Assembly (NCBI RefSeq): GCF_027622875.1
Contig: NZ_JAPZVP010000004.1
Span: 142,217 to 206,216, forward strand
Length of the DNA stretch: 64,000 bases
Source: Glycomyces luteolus
GTDB lineage: Bacteria; Actinomycetota; Actinomycetes; Mycobacteriales; Micromonosporaceae
Direction: 5' to 3'
In this document: positions 42,104 through 52,530 of the stretch, one piece after another
Position numbering within the stretch: position 1 is the first letter of the stretch
How the letters are laid out: each line of letters begins with the position of its first letter
Translations under genes and position numbers: made by a program
Notes under the pieces: generated by a model
Database searches by the model: none
What the model saw: only the letters and a program-made list of their open reading frames with translations
Told to the model about the DNA's origin: nothing

Positions 42104-45100
42104 CTACTGCGGCTGCGGGATCGCGACGTCGACCAGCGCCTGCTGCTCGACCTCGTGGACCTTCGGCGAGCCGGTGGACGGCGCGGCGGCGGCCGGGCGC
42201 GAGATGCGGCGCAGGTGGACCCCGCCGAGCTGCTCGAGCAGGTTGAGCGCGATGTGCGACCAGGCGCCCTGGTTCGCCGGCTCCTCCTGGACCCACGCGG
42301 TGTCGGTCGCGTTCGGGAACGCCTCGAGGGCGCTCTTCAGCTCCTCGGCCGGCAGCGGGTAGAGCTGCTCGACGCGGAGGATCGCGGTGTCGGTGACGCC
42401 GCGGCTCTCGCGGGCGGCGGCCAGGTCGTAGTAGACCTTGCCGGAGCACAGGAGCACCCGCTTGACGTCTTCGGCCCGGATCCGGCCGTCCGCGACCGCC
42501 GTGTCGCGCAGGACCGGCTGGAAGCGGCCGGTCGTGAACTCCTCGAGCGGGCTGACGGCGGCCTTGTGGCGCAGCAGCGACTTCGGCGTGAAGACCACGA
42601 GGGGCTTCTTGACCGGGTCGAGCGACTGGCGGCGCAGCAGGTGGAAGTAGTTCGACGGGCTCGTGGAGTTGACCACGCGCATGTTCTCGTCGGCGCAGAG
42701 CTGCAGGAAGCGCTCGATGCGGCCCGAGGTGTGGTCGGGGCCCGCGCCCTCGTGGCCGTGCGGCAGCAGCAGGGTCACGCCGGAGTGCTGGCCCCACTTG
42801 GCCTCGCCGGACGAGATGAACTCGTCCGTGATGGTCTGGGCGCCGTCGACGAAGTCGCCGAACTGCGCCTCCCACAGGACCAGCATCTCGGGGTTCTCGA
42901 CCGAGTAGCCGTACTCGAAGCCGAGCGCGGCGAACTCGGAGAGCAGCGAGTCGTAGACGAAGAACTTCGCGGCCTGCTCGCCGAGGTGCGCCAGCGGCGT
43001 GTACTCGGCGCCGGTGGCCTGGTCGACGACGACCGCGTGGCGCTGCACGAAGGTGCCGCGGCGCGAGTCCTGGCCGGCGAGGCGGATCGGCTTGCCCTGC
43101 ATGAGGAGCGAGCCGAACGCGAGGGTCTCGGCGTAGGCCCAGTCGACGGTGCCCGAAACGGACATCTCGCTGCGCTTCTCGAGGACCTTGCGCACCGCCT
43201 TGTGCGGGCCGAAGCCCTCCGGCAGCGTGGTGTGGGCCTTGCCGATCATCGCGATGGTCTCGGCGTCGACCGACGTGTCGATGTCGGCGACCGGCTCGGG
43301 CTGGTGGCGCCACGGCAGCGGGCCGGTCTGCCCGGCCAGGGCCTCCTTGGTCTCGCGGAAGACCCGTTCGAGCTGGGCCTGGTAGTCCGCGAGCGCCTCC
43401 TCGGCGTCCTCCATCGTGATGTCGCCGCGGCCGATGAGCGCGCGGGTGTAGAGCTTGCGCACGGACTGCTTGCCGTCGATGACCTGGTACATCTGCGGGT
43501 TGGTCATCTTCGGGTCGTCGCCCTCGTTGTGGCCGCGGCGGCGGTAGCAGACCATGTCGATGACGACGTCCTTGTTGAAGTGCTGCCGGTACGCGAAGGC
43601 GAGCTTCGCGACCTCGCACACGGCCTCGGGGTCGTCCCCGTTGACGTGGAAGATCGGCGCCTGGATCATGCGGGCGACGTCGGTGCAGTACAGACTGGAG
43701 CGCGAGTGCGACGGGGCGGTGGTGAAGCCGACCTGGTTGTTCACGACCACGTGCACGGTGCCGCCGGTGCGGTAGCCCCGCAGCTGCGAGAGGTTCAGCG
43801 TCTCGGCCACGACGCCCTGGCCCGCGAAGGCCGCGTCGCCGTGGATCGCCACGGCCATGACGGTGAAGCCGTCCTCGCCCAGGTTGAGGCGGTCCTGCTT
43901 GGCGCGGACGACGCCTTCGAGCACCGGGTTCACGGCCTCCAGGTGCGACGGGTTCGCCGCGACCGACACGACGGTCTCGGAGCGCCCGTCGGGGGAGGTG
44001 AACTTGCCGGTGAGGCCCAGGTGGTACTTGACGTCACCGGAGCCGCCGATGCTCTTGGGGTCGATGTGCCCCTCGAACTCGGTGAAGATCTTGGAGAGCT
44101 TCTTGCCGACGATGTTGGCGAGCACGTTGAGGCGGCCGCGGTGCGGCATGCCGATGACGACCTCGTCGATGTCGGCCGAGGCCGCCTCGTTGAGGACGCG
44201 GTCGAGCAGCGGGATGAGCGACTCGCCGCCTTCGAGGCTGAAGCGCTTCTGGCCCACGAACTTCGTCTGCAGGAACGTCTCGAACGCCTCGGCGGCGTTG
44301 AGGCGCCCGAGGATGTGCTTCTGCTCCTCGACCTTCGGCTTCTCGAACGGGACCTCGATGCGGCGCTGGATCCACGCGCGCTCCTCGGGGTCCTGGATGT
44401 GCATGTACTCGATGCCGACGCGGCGGCAGTAGGAGTCGCGGAGCACGCCGAGGATGTCGCGCAGCTTCATGCGCTGCTGGCCCGCGAAGCCGCCGACCGG
44501 GAAGGTCCGGTCGAGGTCCCACAGGGTGAGGCCGTGCGACAGGATGTCGAGGTCGGGGTGGCGGCGGATCTCGTAGTGCAGCGGGTTCGTGTCGGCCATG
44601 AGGTGGCCGCGGACCCGGTACGCGTGGATGAGCTCGATGACGCGGGCGTTCTTGTCGATCTGGCCCTCGTGGGTCTTCGACACGTCGCGGACCCAGCGCA
44701 CCGGCTCGTAGGGGATGAGCAGCGAGCGGAAGACCTCGTCGAAGAAGCCGTCGCCGAGCAGCAGCTGGTGCAGCGTCGCCAGGAACTGGCCGGACTCGGC
44801 GCCCTGGATGATCCGGTGGTCGTAGGTCGAGGTGACCGTCATGATCCGGGAGACGCCCAGGTCGGAGAGGGTCTCGTCGGAGGCTCCGGCGAACTCGGCG
44901 GGCACCTCCATGGCGCCGACGCCGACGATGAGGCCCTGGCCCTTCATCAGGCGCGGCACGGAGTGGACGGTGCCGATCCCGCCGGGGTTGGTGAGCGTCA
45001 GCGTCGCCCCGGCGTGGTCCTCCATCGTGAGCTTGTTGTTGCGGGCCTTGCGGACCAGGTCCTCGTACGCCTGCCAGAACTCGCGGAAGTCCATCGACTC

Positions 45101-45835
45101 GGTGTTCTTGATCGACGGCACCACGAGGGTGCGGGTCCCGTCGGGCTTGGCGAGGTCGATCGCGAGGCCGAGGTTGATGTGCTCGGGCGTGACGAGCTGC
45201 GGCTTGCCGTCCACGATCTTGTAGGACGCGTTCATGCCCGGGTGGGCCTTGACGGCCTGCACGAGCGCGTAGCCGATCAGGTGGGTGAAGGAGACCTTCC
45301 CGCCCTGGCCGCGCTTGAGGTGGTTGTTGATGACGATCCGGTTGTCGAACAGGAGCTTCGCCGGGACCGCGCGCACCGAAGTGGCCGTGGGGATCTCCAG
45401 GGACGCGTCCATGTTCTGGGCCACCTTGGCCGCGACGCCTTTGAGCGGCTTGGTGGTGCCGGGTTCGATCACAGTCGGGGTCGCCTTCTTCGCGGGTTCG
45501 GCCTCTTCGGCCTTTGACTCGGGGGCCGCAGCGGGGACTTCGGTCGGGGGCGCGTCGGTGACGGACTCGACCGGCGCCGTCTTCGGCTCCGGCTTCGTCT
45601 CGGCAGCCGGTACCGGCGCGGGCTTCACCGGCGCAGCGACAGGAGCGGCCTCGGCCGCGGCCTTGCGCTCGCCGTCTACGGCGAACGATGCGCCCGTCGG
45701 ATCGCCGCCGAAGAACTCGCGCCAACCGGCGCTGACACTGTCGGGGTTTTCGCGGTAACGCTCATACATCTCGTTGACCAGCCATTCATTGGCACCGAAA
45801 TCGGTCAACGGATTGCCCGGAGTCGCACTCGACAC
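42104..45835 (-). CDS. kgd: Multifunctional 2-oxoglutarate decarboxylase/dehydrogenase
   Basis: This 1243-residue TCA-cycle enzyme of the actinobacterial type has an N-terminal E1 segment (~1-40) and a Pro/Ala/Glu-rich linker (~55-115). An acyltransferase (E2-like) domain (~120-360) with [15 protein letters not shown] follows. The thiamine-diphosphate dehydrogenase covers the rest, with the TPP motif [11 protein letters not shown] and VVNNQVGF. It has no lipoyl domain, as expected for Kgd, and needs a partner E2p. It makes succinyl-CoA or succinate semialdehyde from 2-oxoglutarate. GTG start. Confidence 0.96.
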   Translation of the reverse strand: MSSATPGNPLTDFGANEWLVNEMYERYRENPDSVSAGWREFFGGDPTGASFAVDGERKAAAEAAPVAAPVKPAPVPAAETKPEPKTAPVESVTDAPPTEVPAAAPESKAEEAEPAKKATPTVIEPGTTKPLKGVAAKVAQNMDASLEIPTATSVRAVPAKLLFDNRIVINNHLKRGQGGKVSFTHLIGYALVQAVKAHPGMNASYKIVDGKPQLVTPEHINLGLAIDLAKPDGTRTLVVPSIKNTESMDFREFWQAYEDLVRKARNNKLTMEDHAGATLTLTNPGGIGTVHSVPRLMKGQGLIVGVGAMEVPAEFAGASDETLSDLGVSRIMTVTSTYDHRIIQGAESGQFLATLHQLLLGDGFFDEVFRSLLIPYEPVRWVRDVSKTHEGQIDKNARVIELIHAYRVRGHLMADTNPLHYEIRRHPDLDILSHGLTLWDLDRTFPVGGFAGQQRMKLRDILGVLRDSYCRRVGIEYMHIQDPEERAWIQRRIEVPFEKPKVEEQKHILGRLNAAEAFETFLQTKFVGQKRFSLEGGESLIPLLDRVLNEAASADIDEVVIGMPHRGRLNVLANIVGKKLSKIFTEFEGHIDPKSIGGSGDVKYHLGLTGKFTSPDGRSETVVSVAANPSHLEAVNPVLEGVVRAKQDRLNLGEDGFTVMAVAIHGDAAFAGQGVVAETLNLSQLRGYRTGGTVHVVVNNQVGFTTAPSHSRSSLYCTDVARMIQAPIFHVNGDDPEAVCEVAKLAFAYRQHFNKDVVIDMVCYRRRGHNEGDDPKMTNPQMYQVIDGKQSVRKLYTRALIGRGDITMEDAEEALADYQAQLERVFRETKEALAGQTGPLPWRHQPEPVADIDTSVDAETIAMIGKAHTTLPEGFGPHKAVRKVLEKRSEMSVSGTVDWAYAETLAFGSLLMQGKPIRLAGQDSRRGTFVQRHAVVVDQATGAEYTPLAHLGEQAAKFFVYDSLLSEFAALGFEYGYSVENPEMLVLWEAQFGDFVDGAQTITDEFISSGEAKWGQHSGVTLLLPHGHEGAGPDHTSGRIERFLQLCADENMRVVNSTSPSNYFHLLRRQSLDPVKKPLVVFTPKSLLRHKAAVSPLEEFTTGRFQPVLRDTAVADGRIRAEDVKRVLLCSGKVYYDLAAARESRGVTDTAILRVEQLYPLPAEELKSALEAFPNATDTAWVQEEPANQGAWSHIALNLLEQLGGVHLRRISRPAAAAPSTGSPKVHEVEQQALVDVAIPQPQ

Positions 45836-46082
45836 GACTGAATCGCCTCTTCTTTGACGCTGCGTGGACGGAGACGGCAGTCCCCGGAATCAAGGGTAAC
45901 CGGGGGGAGGAGAAAGTGTAGTACCGGTAACGCTGTTGCGGGGCCGGTCACTCAGACCGTTGCGAATGTGCTGCGCAGCAGGTGGATACACGTGGAAGTC
46001 TCGTTCGCCACAACGGCGGTCCGCACTTTCGCGAGGCCCCCGATGTGCGGGGAAACCGGTCTCGGAACGCGGTTGGAGAGCG

Positions 46083-46115
46083 CAGTCGCGCCCCGGCCGG
46101 GCGGGGGCGCGACTG
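46083..46115 (-). terminator. Hairpin terminator of STAS gene
   Basis: A perfect 12-bp stem (46083-46094 / 46104-46115) lies 26 bp beyond the stop of the STAS gene and upstream of kgd. The rest of the 305-bp gap shows no other signal. Confidence 0.7.
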
Positions 46116-46140
46116 AAGCACTGGGATCTCCCGGACGGGT

Positions 46141-46494
46141 CTAGCCGGCCGCGCTGCGCTCCTTGCCCGAGAACGTCTCGGTGGGCTCCTCGAGGAGCTC
46201 CTCGGCGCCGACGACGGTGAACAGGCGGGTGATGAAGCGGTTGGGGTTGACGACGGCCAGCACGACGCCCATCTCGCGGGCGATGCGGTAGGCCACCACG
46301 ATCGTGCCGATACCGGTGGAGTCGAGGACCGTCACCTTGGCGACGTCGACCCGGATGGCGGTGGCCCCGCCGGCCTCGAGGGCGTTGGTGATCGTCTCGC
46401 GGATCTGCGGAGCGGTCGCGTAGTCGACTTCGCCCGCCAGCTCGACGGTGACGACCCCGGCGTCGGTCGTGGCGGTCTCGATTGACAGCGTCAT
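46141..46494 (-). CDS. STAS-domain anti-sigma factor antagonist
   Basis: This 117-residue SpoIIAA/RsbV-like protein has its phospho-serine position at S59 in VLDSTGIGTIV. When unphosphorylated such proteins sequester an anti-sigma kinase. The RsbW-like protein at 33.9-34.4 kb is a conceivable partner but nothing proves it. ATG with AGGTGAG upstream. It is divergent from the two-component system with 284 bp between, where I see no specific site. Confidence 0.9.
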   Translation of the reverse strand: MTLSIETATTDAGVVTVELAGEVDYATAPQIRETITNALEAGGATAIRVDVAKVTVLDSTGIGTIVVAYRIAREMGVVLAVVNPNRFITRLFTVVGAEELLEEPTETFSGKERSAAG

Positions 46495-46778
46495 GAACTC
46501 ACCTGATTCGGTAGGGTCCCGAGCACGTCACGTGCTCGGCTGCGACACAAAGTCTATCCGACCGGTACGACGGAGAACAGTTCGCGCGCGCCGGTTTTCC
46601 GCATAGCCGCACACACTTCGGATAAAGGTCACTCGAACGTGTTTCACTCGGGCGCGCAGCGTCACCGGCGGCGGTGCGGCCGGCCGCGGACCGCTTGGCA
46701 CGCCTCAGGTCCCGGCGTATGCTTCACAACCACCCGTGACCTGCGGACCGCTGACCGCGCCGACCCTGTGAGAGGCCC

Positions 46779-47498
46779 ATGCCGCTGCCGACCAGCCAGC
46801 CGAACGCCGAGACCGAGGCCACCCTGCTCGTCGTCGAGGACGAGGAGAACATCTGCGAGCTCCTGGCCACGTCACTGCGCTATGCGGGCTTCGCCGTACA
46901 CGCCGTCGGCACCGGTGACGAAGCCCTCCGCTCCATCGCGCGGCACCGCCCCGACCTGGTCGTCCTCGACGTCAACCTCCCCGACTTCGACGGCTTCGAG
47001 GTGGTGCGCCGGATGCGCTCCGGCTCGGATCACACCCCCGTCCTCTTCCTCACCGCCCGCGACGACACCGCCGACACCGTCACCGGCCTCTCCGTGGGCG
47101 GCGACGACTACATCACCAAGCCCTTCGCGCTCGAAGAGGTCGTCGCCCGCATCCGCGCGGTCCTGCGCCGCTCCTCCGGCGAACTGCCCCGGCCCTCGCG
47201 CCTCCAGTACGCCGACCTCGAACTTGACGAGGAGACCCACGAGGTCTGGCGCTCCGGGAAGGCCGTGCAGCTCTCGCCCACCGAGTTCAAGCTGCTGCGG
47301 TACTTCATGATCAACGCCGGGCGGGTGCTCTCCAAGGCCCAGATCCTCGACCACGTGTGGCGCTACGACTTCCGCGGCGACGACGGCATCGTCGAGTCCT
47401 ACGTCTCCTACCTGCGCCGCAAGATCGACACCGGCGAGCCCAAACTCATCCAGACCCTCCGGGGCATCGGCTACGTCCTGCGGGAGCAGCATCGTTGA
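46779..47498 (+). CDS. OmpR-family response regulator
   Basis: This 239-residue regulator has a receiver domain (~14-128), with phospho-acceptor D64, acidic pocket D21/E22 and K114. It also has a winged-helix DNA-binding domain (~140-236) with LSPTEFKLLRYF and SYVSYLRRKID. It controls transcription in response to the kinase encoded next. ATG start. Its TGA overlaps the kinase TTG. Confidence 0.94.
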   Translation: MPLPTSQPNAETEATLLVVEDEENICELLATSLRYAGFAVHAVGTGDEALRSIARHRPDLVVLDVNLPDFDGFEVVRRMRSGSDHTPVLFLTARDDTADTVTGLSVGGDDYITKPFALEEVVARIRAVLRRSSGELPRPSRLQYADLELDEETHEVWRSGKAVQLSPTEFKLLRYFMINAGRVLSKAQILDHVWRYDFRGDDGIVESYVSYLRRKIDTGEPKLIQTLRGIGYVLREQHR

Positions 47499-48991
47499 GC
47501 GCACCTCGCGTACTCGAGGGCGTCCGTGACAAGTGGGACCGGACGCCGCTGAGGGTCCGGCTCACCGCGGCCGTGCTCGTCCTCGTGGCGGGCTCCCTCA
47601 TCCTCATCAGCGTCTCCACGATCCTCGCGCTGCACTCCTACTTCCTCGGCACCGTCGACGACGAGCTCAAGACCCAGCTGACCAGCTGGAGCCCAGAGAC
47701 GTGGCCCCCCGCGCAGGAGGACGACGAGGACACGCCGGGCCTGCGGCCCCAGCAGTACCTCTTCAGCATGGTGTCCGCGACCGGGAACCGGCTCGACCAG
47801 CCGGACGACCGCGACGACTACCCCGTGTTCGACTACGACCAGCTCAGCGAGGCCGGCGGCGAGGCGTTCACGGCGCTGAGCCCCGACGGCGTCACCCGGT
47901 GGCGGGTGCTGGGCCTGCTGGGCTCCGAAGTGGGCAGCAAGCACGACGACTACGAGCCCGAGGAGCACAACCTCGACCCGGACACGTACTACGTGCTGTC
48001 GTACAAGCTCTCGCACTTCGACAAGACCGTGGCCGGGCTGGTGTGGGTCGACCTGCTCATCGGCGCGGGCGTGCTCGCCGGGCTGGCCGCGATCGGCGTG
48101 GGCCTGGTGCGGGCGAGCCTCTCGCCGCTGCGGCAGATCGAGAACACCGCGGCGATGATCGCCGCCGGGAACTACTCGCGGCGGGTGCCCGACCACGACC
48201 CGAGCACCGAGGTCGGGCGGGTGGGGCGGGCCATCAACTCGATGCTCACCAAAGTGGAGGGTGCGATCCGCGCCCGCGAATGGTCCGAGCAGCGCGCGCA
48301 CGACTCCGAGGAGCGGATGCGCGAGTTCATCGCGGACGCCTCCCACGAGCTGCGCACGCCCTTGACGAGCGTGCGCGGGTACGCGGAGCTGGTGCGCACC
48401 AACCCGCAGATGCCCGAAGCCGACCGGCAGCAGTACATCGGCCAGATCGAGGAGGCCGCCAAGCGCATGGGCCTGCTCGTGGGCGACCTGCTGCACCTCG
48501 CCCGGCTCGGGCAGGAGCGGCCGGTCGAGACCGAGCCCGTGGACCTGGCCGTGCTCGGCCACGAGGCCGTCGCCGCGCACGCCGTGATGGCCGAGGACCA
48601 CGAGTTCCGCTTCTCCTGCGTCCCCGGCACCTCCACTGTGGTCGCAGCGGACCGCGCCAGGATGCGGCAGGTGCTCGACAACCTCCTGTCGAACGCGGTG
48701 CGGCACACCCCGGCGGGCACGAACATCCACGTCGAAGTGGCCGCTGAGGACGCGACCGTGCGGCTCACCGTCGCCGACGACGGCCCCGGCATGACCTCCG
48801 AGACCGCCGAGCGCGTCTTCGAGCGGTTCTTCCGCTCCGACTCGGTCAGCCACCCCGGCTCGGGGCTCGGGCTGGCGATCGTGGCCGCGATCGTGAAGGC
48901 CCACGGCGGGACCGTCCAGGTCGCCTCGGAGCCCGGCGAGGGCACGGCGTTCACTGTGATCCTCACGGCCGAGCCCCAGGCCGCCCAGTAG
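47495..48991 (+). CDS. Membrane sensor histidine kinase
   Basis: This 498-residue kinase has two membrane segments (~21-43 and ~182-204) around an extracytoplasmic sensor region, then a HAMP domain. The HisKA domain has H284 in ASHELRTPLTSVRGY, and the ATPase domain has an N-box (LDNLLSNAVRHTP), DDGPGM and GSGLGLAIV. The TTG at 47495 overlaps the regulator stop (TTGA), with GGGAG 8 nt upstream, so the pair is translated together. The signal is unknown. Confidence 0.93.
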   Translation: MSAPRVLEGVRDKWDRTPLRVRLTAAVLVLVAGSLILISVSTILALHSYFLGTVDDELKTQLTSWSPETWPPAQEDDEDTPGLRPQQYLFSMVSATGNRLDQPDDRDDYPVFDYDQLSEAGGEAFTALSPDGVTRWRVLGLLGSEVGSKHDDYEPEEHNLDPDTYYVLSYKLSHFDKTVAGLVWVDLLIGAGVLAGLAAIGVGLVRASLSPLRQIENTAAMIAAGNYSRRVPDHDPSTEVGRVGRAINSMLTKVEGAIRAREWSEQRAHDSEERMREFIADASHELRTPLTSVRGYAELVRTNPQMPEADRQQYIGQIEEAAKRMGLLVGDLLHLARLGQERPVETEPVDLAVLGHEAVAAHAVMAEDHEFRFSCVPGTSTVVAADRARMRQVLDNLLSNAVRHTPAGTNIHVEVAAEDATVRLTVADDGPGMTSETAERVFERFFRSDSVSHPGSGLGLAIVAAIVKAHGGTVQVASEPGEGTAFTVILTAEPQAAQ

Positions 48992-49154
48992 GAAGCTTGG
49001 AAAGCTTTAAAGCACGTCGATGTCCCGCCCGTCCGCCGCAGCGGCCCCGACCCCTCTGACCAGCGCGCCCGCAACCGGGCGGGCCGCGGATCATTAAAGG
49101 GTTTTAAGGCGTTTTACCAGCGGGCCGAGAGCTGGGCCCGGCATGCTGCCTTAC

Positions 49155-50579
49155 ATGAGCAGCACTGAGAGCACGAAGGGCCCCGAGGGGACCGAACCGC
49201 AGGGCCCCGACGGGCCTCGCACCCCCGACGCCGCATCCGAGCCGGCGGCAGCGCCTGCCGCCCCGGCCGCCGAGCAGCAGGCCGCGAGCCTGCCGCCGAA
49301 CACCGCGCCCGCCGCGGACGGCACCGGCGCCACGGCCGGGAACCCGGCCCCCGCGGCCCCGCAATCGGCTTACGGGCAGCACCCGGCCGACGCCGCGCCG
49401 CGGCCGACGGAGCACACCCAGGTCCTCCACGGCGCGCCCGCTCCGGCACCGGCCGGGGCCCCGCACATGACCGCGCCCGGCTGGCACCCCGGAGCGCCCG
49501 TCCCTCCGATGTACCAGCACCCCGGCGCGCCCATGGGCCCGCCGCAGCGGCCCCGCGGCCGCGGGAAGCTCGTGGCCGGAGCGATCGCGCTCGCTTTGAT
49601 CGCGGGCGGCGCCGGCGGCATCGCCGGATGGGTCATCGGCAGCGGCGACGGCGCCACCACCCACGTGCAGTCCGTCTCCATGGACGCCGGCACGGGCATG
49701 ACCTACACGGAGATCGTGGCCAAGGTCAGGCCCTCGGTCGTCACCATCGTGACCGACGCCGCCGAAGGCTCGGGCGTCGTCTACTCCAAGGACGGCTACA
49801 TCGTCACCAACAACCACGTCGTGGACGGTGCGCAGAGCGTGGAGGTCCGCTTCTCGGACGGCACCACCGCCGACGCCTCCATCGTCGCCACCGACTCCAC
49901 TCAGGACCTCGCCGTCATCCAGGTCTCCGGCGTGGACGACCTGACACCCGTCACCTTCGCCGACTCCAGCGCCGTGCAGGTCGGCGACGTGGCGGTCGCG
50001 ATCGGCTCGCCGCTCGGCCTCGAAGGCACCGTGACCACCGGCATCGTCTCGGCGCTCGACCGGTCGATGACCGTCTCCGGCGAGCAGGACGGCGGTATGG
50101 GACAGCAGCCGAGCTCGACCCTGAGCGGCCTCATCCAGACCGACGCGGCCATCAACTCCGGCAATTCCGGCGGCGCCCTCGTCAACGGCGACGGCGAGCT
50201 CATCGGCATCAACACCGCCATCGCCACCACCGACTCCGGCTCGATCGGCCTCGGCTTCTCGATCCCCTCGACCACCGTGAAGGACACGGTCGAGCAGCTG
50301 ATCAAGAACGGCTCGGTCGAGCAGGGCTACCTCGGCGTCTCGGTGGCCGACACCGACGGCAACGGGGCCATGGTCCTCAGCGTCGAGCCCGACTCCCCGG
50401 CCGCGAAGGCCGGGCTGCAGGAGGGCGACGTGATCACCGCGATCGACGGGAACCCCGTCGCCAGCGCGTCCGAAGTGGTCGCCGCCGTCCAGGGCACGTC
50501 GGCGGGCACCGAGATCACCATCACCTACACGCGCGACCAGCAGGAGGCCGAGACCACGGCCACCCTGGAAGCCTCATAA
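49155..50579 (+). CDS. HtrA/DegP-like serine protease with PDZ domain
   Basis: This 474-residue protein has a Pro/Ala-rich cytoplasmic N-terminus (~1-140) and one membrane segment (KLVAGAIALALIAGGAGGI). An S1C protease domain follows with triad H221 (TNNHVVDGA), D251 (TQDLAVIQV) and S338 (SGNSGGALVN), then a C-terminal PDZ domain (~385-470). It probably degrades misfolded envelope proteins. The ATG at 49155 or the ATG at 49143 could start it; neither has a clear ribosome site. Confidence 0.92.
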   Translation: MSSTESTKGPEGTEPQGPDGPRTPDAASEPAAAPAAPAAEQQAASLPPNTAPAADGTGATAGNPAPAAPQSAYGQHPADAAPRPTEHTQVLHGAPAPAPAGAPHMTAPGWHPGAPVPPMYQHPGAPMGPPQRPRGRGKLVAGAIALALIAGGAGGIAGWVIGSGDGATTHVQSVSMDAGTGMTYTEIVAKVRPSVVTIVTDAAEGSGVVYSKDGYIVTNNHVVDGAQSVEVRFSDGTTADASIVATDSTQDLAVIQVSGVDDLTPVTFADSSAVQVGDVAVAIGSPLGLEGTVTTGIVSALDRSMTVSGEQDGGMGQQPSSTLSGLIQTDAAINSGNSGGALVNGDGELIGINTAIATTDSGSIGLGFSIPSTTVKDTVEQLIKNGSVEQGYLGVSVADTDGNGAMVLSVEPDSPAAKAGLQEGDVITAIDGNPVASASEVVAAVQGTSAGTEITITYTRDQQEAETTATLEAS

Positions 50580-50596
50580 GCGCACCGCCGCGAACG

Positions 50597-50651
50597 CGGC
50601 CCCGAGCCTGAGGCTCGGGGCCGTGAACGTGCTCAGGGGCCGCTGAGCACG
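50597..50651. terminator. Double hairpin after the HtrA-like gene
   Basis: A 13-bp arm pair (50597-50609 / 50611-50623) is followed at once by a 9-bp stem with a 6-nt loop (50628-50636 / 50643-50651). They lie between two convergent genes. Confidence 0.75.
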
Positions 50652-50713
50652 CGTCTCCAGGTGCCATGGCGCCGTGTCGCGATCACAGCGCCACGACGCT
50701 CAAGGGGCCGTGC

Positions 50714-51373
50714 TCACTGCGTCGCGGTGCTCCCGCTGGACTCGAGCGCGGCGGGGACCGGGCGCAGCTGCGGCGGGGCCACGCCGGTGTCGATCCACTC
50801 CGCGAGGCGGTCGCGGTCGACGATGAGGACGCCCAGCTGCGCGGCGACGGCCTCGTTCCGGGCCGCGTGGTGCATCCAGTGCAGGTTCGCGTTCGTGATG
50901 AGGACGCCCGCGTCGCAGTCCCAGCGGGCCTTGATCTCGCCCCCGAGGATCTGGACGTGGCGGTTGCCGTTGCGCCGCCGCATCGTCTTGTCGTCCTTCT
51001 TGGCGCGCACGATGATGCGCTGGCCGTTGTTGAAGGTGACGACGAAGTTGCAGCCGAGGTCGTTCTTGCGGTGGCCGAACTTCTTGACGCGCTTGGCGTC
51101 CAGGCCGACGAGGAGCTGGCCCGCCATGGCGTCGAAGGCCGGGATGTTCATCTTGTCGACGCTGCGCATGAGGGTGTGGCGCTCGGCGGCGACCGCGCGG
51201 TCGCGGTGCTCGTGCCCGCGGCTGCGGAACAGGATCCAGCCCGCGAGTGCGGTGCCGCCCAACAGGATCGCGATGGACGCGAACCAGGCCCAGTGGTCCG
51301 CTATGAATCCGAGAACGAAATAACCGGCGATGAGAGCGGCGATTCCCGCTCCGGCTCTGAGGATCACGGACAT
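50714..51373 (-). CDS. Membrane-anchored restriction-endonuclease-like (Mrr) protein
   Basis: This 219-residue protein has two N-terminal membrane segments and a cytoplasmic Mrr-like nuclease fold. The nuclease core is GHRKNDLGCNFVV followed by IIVRAKKD, the D...xxK core of the fold. The usual acidic or Gln residue two before the Lys is replaced by Arg (R-A-K), so catalysis may be altered or lost. Proteins like this are common in actinobacteria and may sense foreign DNA or act in repair. ATG 51373 with GGAGG 6 nt upstream. Confidence 0.75.
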   Translation of the reverse strand: MSVILRAGAGIAALIAGYFVLGFIADHWAWFASIAILLGGTALAGWILFRSRGHEHRDRAVAAERHTLMRSVDKMNIPAFDAMAGQLLVGLDAKRVKKFGHRKNDLGCNFVVTFNNGQRIIVRAKKDDKTMRRRNGNRHVQILGGEIKARWDCDAGVLITNANLHWMHHAARNEAVAAQLGVLIVDRDRLAEWIDTGVAPPQLRPVPAALESSGSTATQ

Positions 51374-51472
51374 GGCGGCCTCCACTGGGTTAGAGGGCTC
51401 GACGAATGAACGGCTCGCCGGCGTCGCCGCGAGGCGGACCGGCGTTATGTCGCCTGTGATGTGGCCGTGCAA

Positions 51473-51530
51473 TATGGCTCGCAAGCGTCGCCAAGACTGC
51501 TACGTATGGCTCGCAAGCTTCGCCATGACT
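51473..51530 (+). repeat. Two direct copies of a 26-bp unit, 32 bp apart
   Basis: Copies start at 51473 and 51505 and share the core ATGGCTCGCAAGC-N-TCGCC. The same core occurs on the opposite strand at 61900-61918. Lies between the divergent Mrr-like and rsmI genes. Confidence 0.7.
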
Positions 51531-51672
51531 ATGAGTATCCGTTACCGTTCGCTCACGCGTAAGGTCTATGTCCGGTACCCGACAGCTTGGCGCGGCATCC
51601 TGCATGTGCGGCCCGTCGCCACGCGCTCACCGAGCCGGTGCCCCGCCGCAGGCGGTGGGGGATACTGGCCGG

Positions 51673-52530
51673 ATGTCGACATCTTCAACGGGCGTTTTGG
51701 TGCTTCTCGGTGCGCCCCTGGGAAATCCAGAGGACGCCTCGTCTCGGCTCCGGGCCGAGCTGGCCCGCGCCGACGTCATCGCCGCAGAGGATACCCGGCG
51801 GCTTCGGCGGCTCCTCAGCGAACTGGATGTCATTCCCACCGCATCGATCACGTCGTATTTCGAGGCGAACGAGGCGGGCCGAACGACGGCCCTTATCGAA
51901 CAATTGTACGACGGAAAGCGGGTCGCCGTCATCACCGACGGCGGCATGCCCTCCGTCTCGGACCCCGGATTCCGCCTGGTCAAGGCCGCGATCGACGCCG
52001 GCATCGCGGTGACCTGCGCGCCAGGCGCGAGCGCGGTGACGACCGCGCTGGCGCTCTCGGGGATGCCCTGCGACCGCTTCTGCTTCGAGGGTTTCGCGCC
52101 GCGCAAGGACGGCGAGCGGCGGCGGCTGTTCACCGAACTTTCAGAAGAGAAGCGCACCATGGTCTTCTTCGAGTCCCCGCGCCGCGTCCAGGAGACCTTG
52201 CGTGCCATGGCGTCCGCCTTCGGCGACGACCGCCCCGCAGCGCTCTGCCGCGAACTCACCAAGACCCACGAGGAGATCCGCCGCGGAGGCCTCGCCGAAC
52301 TCGCCGAAGGCGCCGAAGCCGATCCGCCGCGCGGCGAGATCACCCTCGTCATCTCGGGCTGGACCGGGCCGGACGCGAGCGAGGCCACGCCGGAGGCGAT
52401 GGCCGAAGCGGTCGCCGCTCTCGAAGCCGCGGGCACCGACCGCAAACTCGCCATGAAGCAGGTCGCGACCCGCTTCGGCGTGAGCCGAAGGGACGTCTAC
52501 GACGCGTGCCTCACAGTTCGTCGAATTTGA
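51673..52530 (+). CDS. rsmI: 16S rRNA (cytidine-1402-2'-O)-methyltransferase
   Basis: This 285-residue tetrapyrrole-methylase-fold enzyme modifies the ribosomal decoding centre. Motifs: LVLLGAPLGNPEDASSRL near the start, AAEDTRRLRRLL, TDGGMPSVSDPG and APGASAVTTALALSG. ATG start. The 3' end overlaps the convergent ABC permease gene by 20 bp. Confidence 0.95.
   Translation: MSTSSTGVLVLLGAPLGNPEDASSRLRAELARADVIAAEDTRRLRRLLSELDVIPTASITSYFEANEAGRTTALIEQLYDGKRVAVITDGGMPSVSDPGFRLVKAAIDAGIAVTCAPGASAVTTALALSGMPCDRFCFEGFAPRKDGERRRLFTELSEEKRTMVFFESPRRVQETLRAMASAFGDDRPAALCRELTKTHEEIRRGGLAELAEGAEADPPRGEITLVISGWTGPDASEATPEAMAEAVAALEAAGTDRKLAMKQVATRFGVSRRDVYDACLTVRRI

Noticed and set aside
42098-45517. An open frame of over 1100 codons on the plus strand opposite kgd
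   Set aside because: Same effect: low-complexity translation antisense to a clear, complete Kgd.
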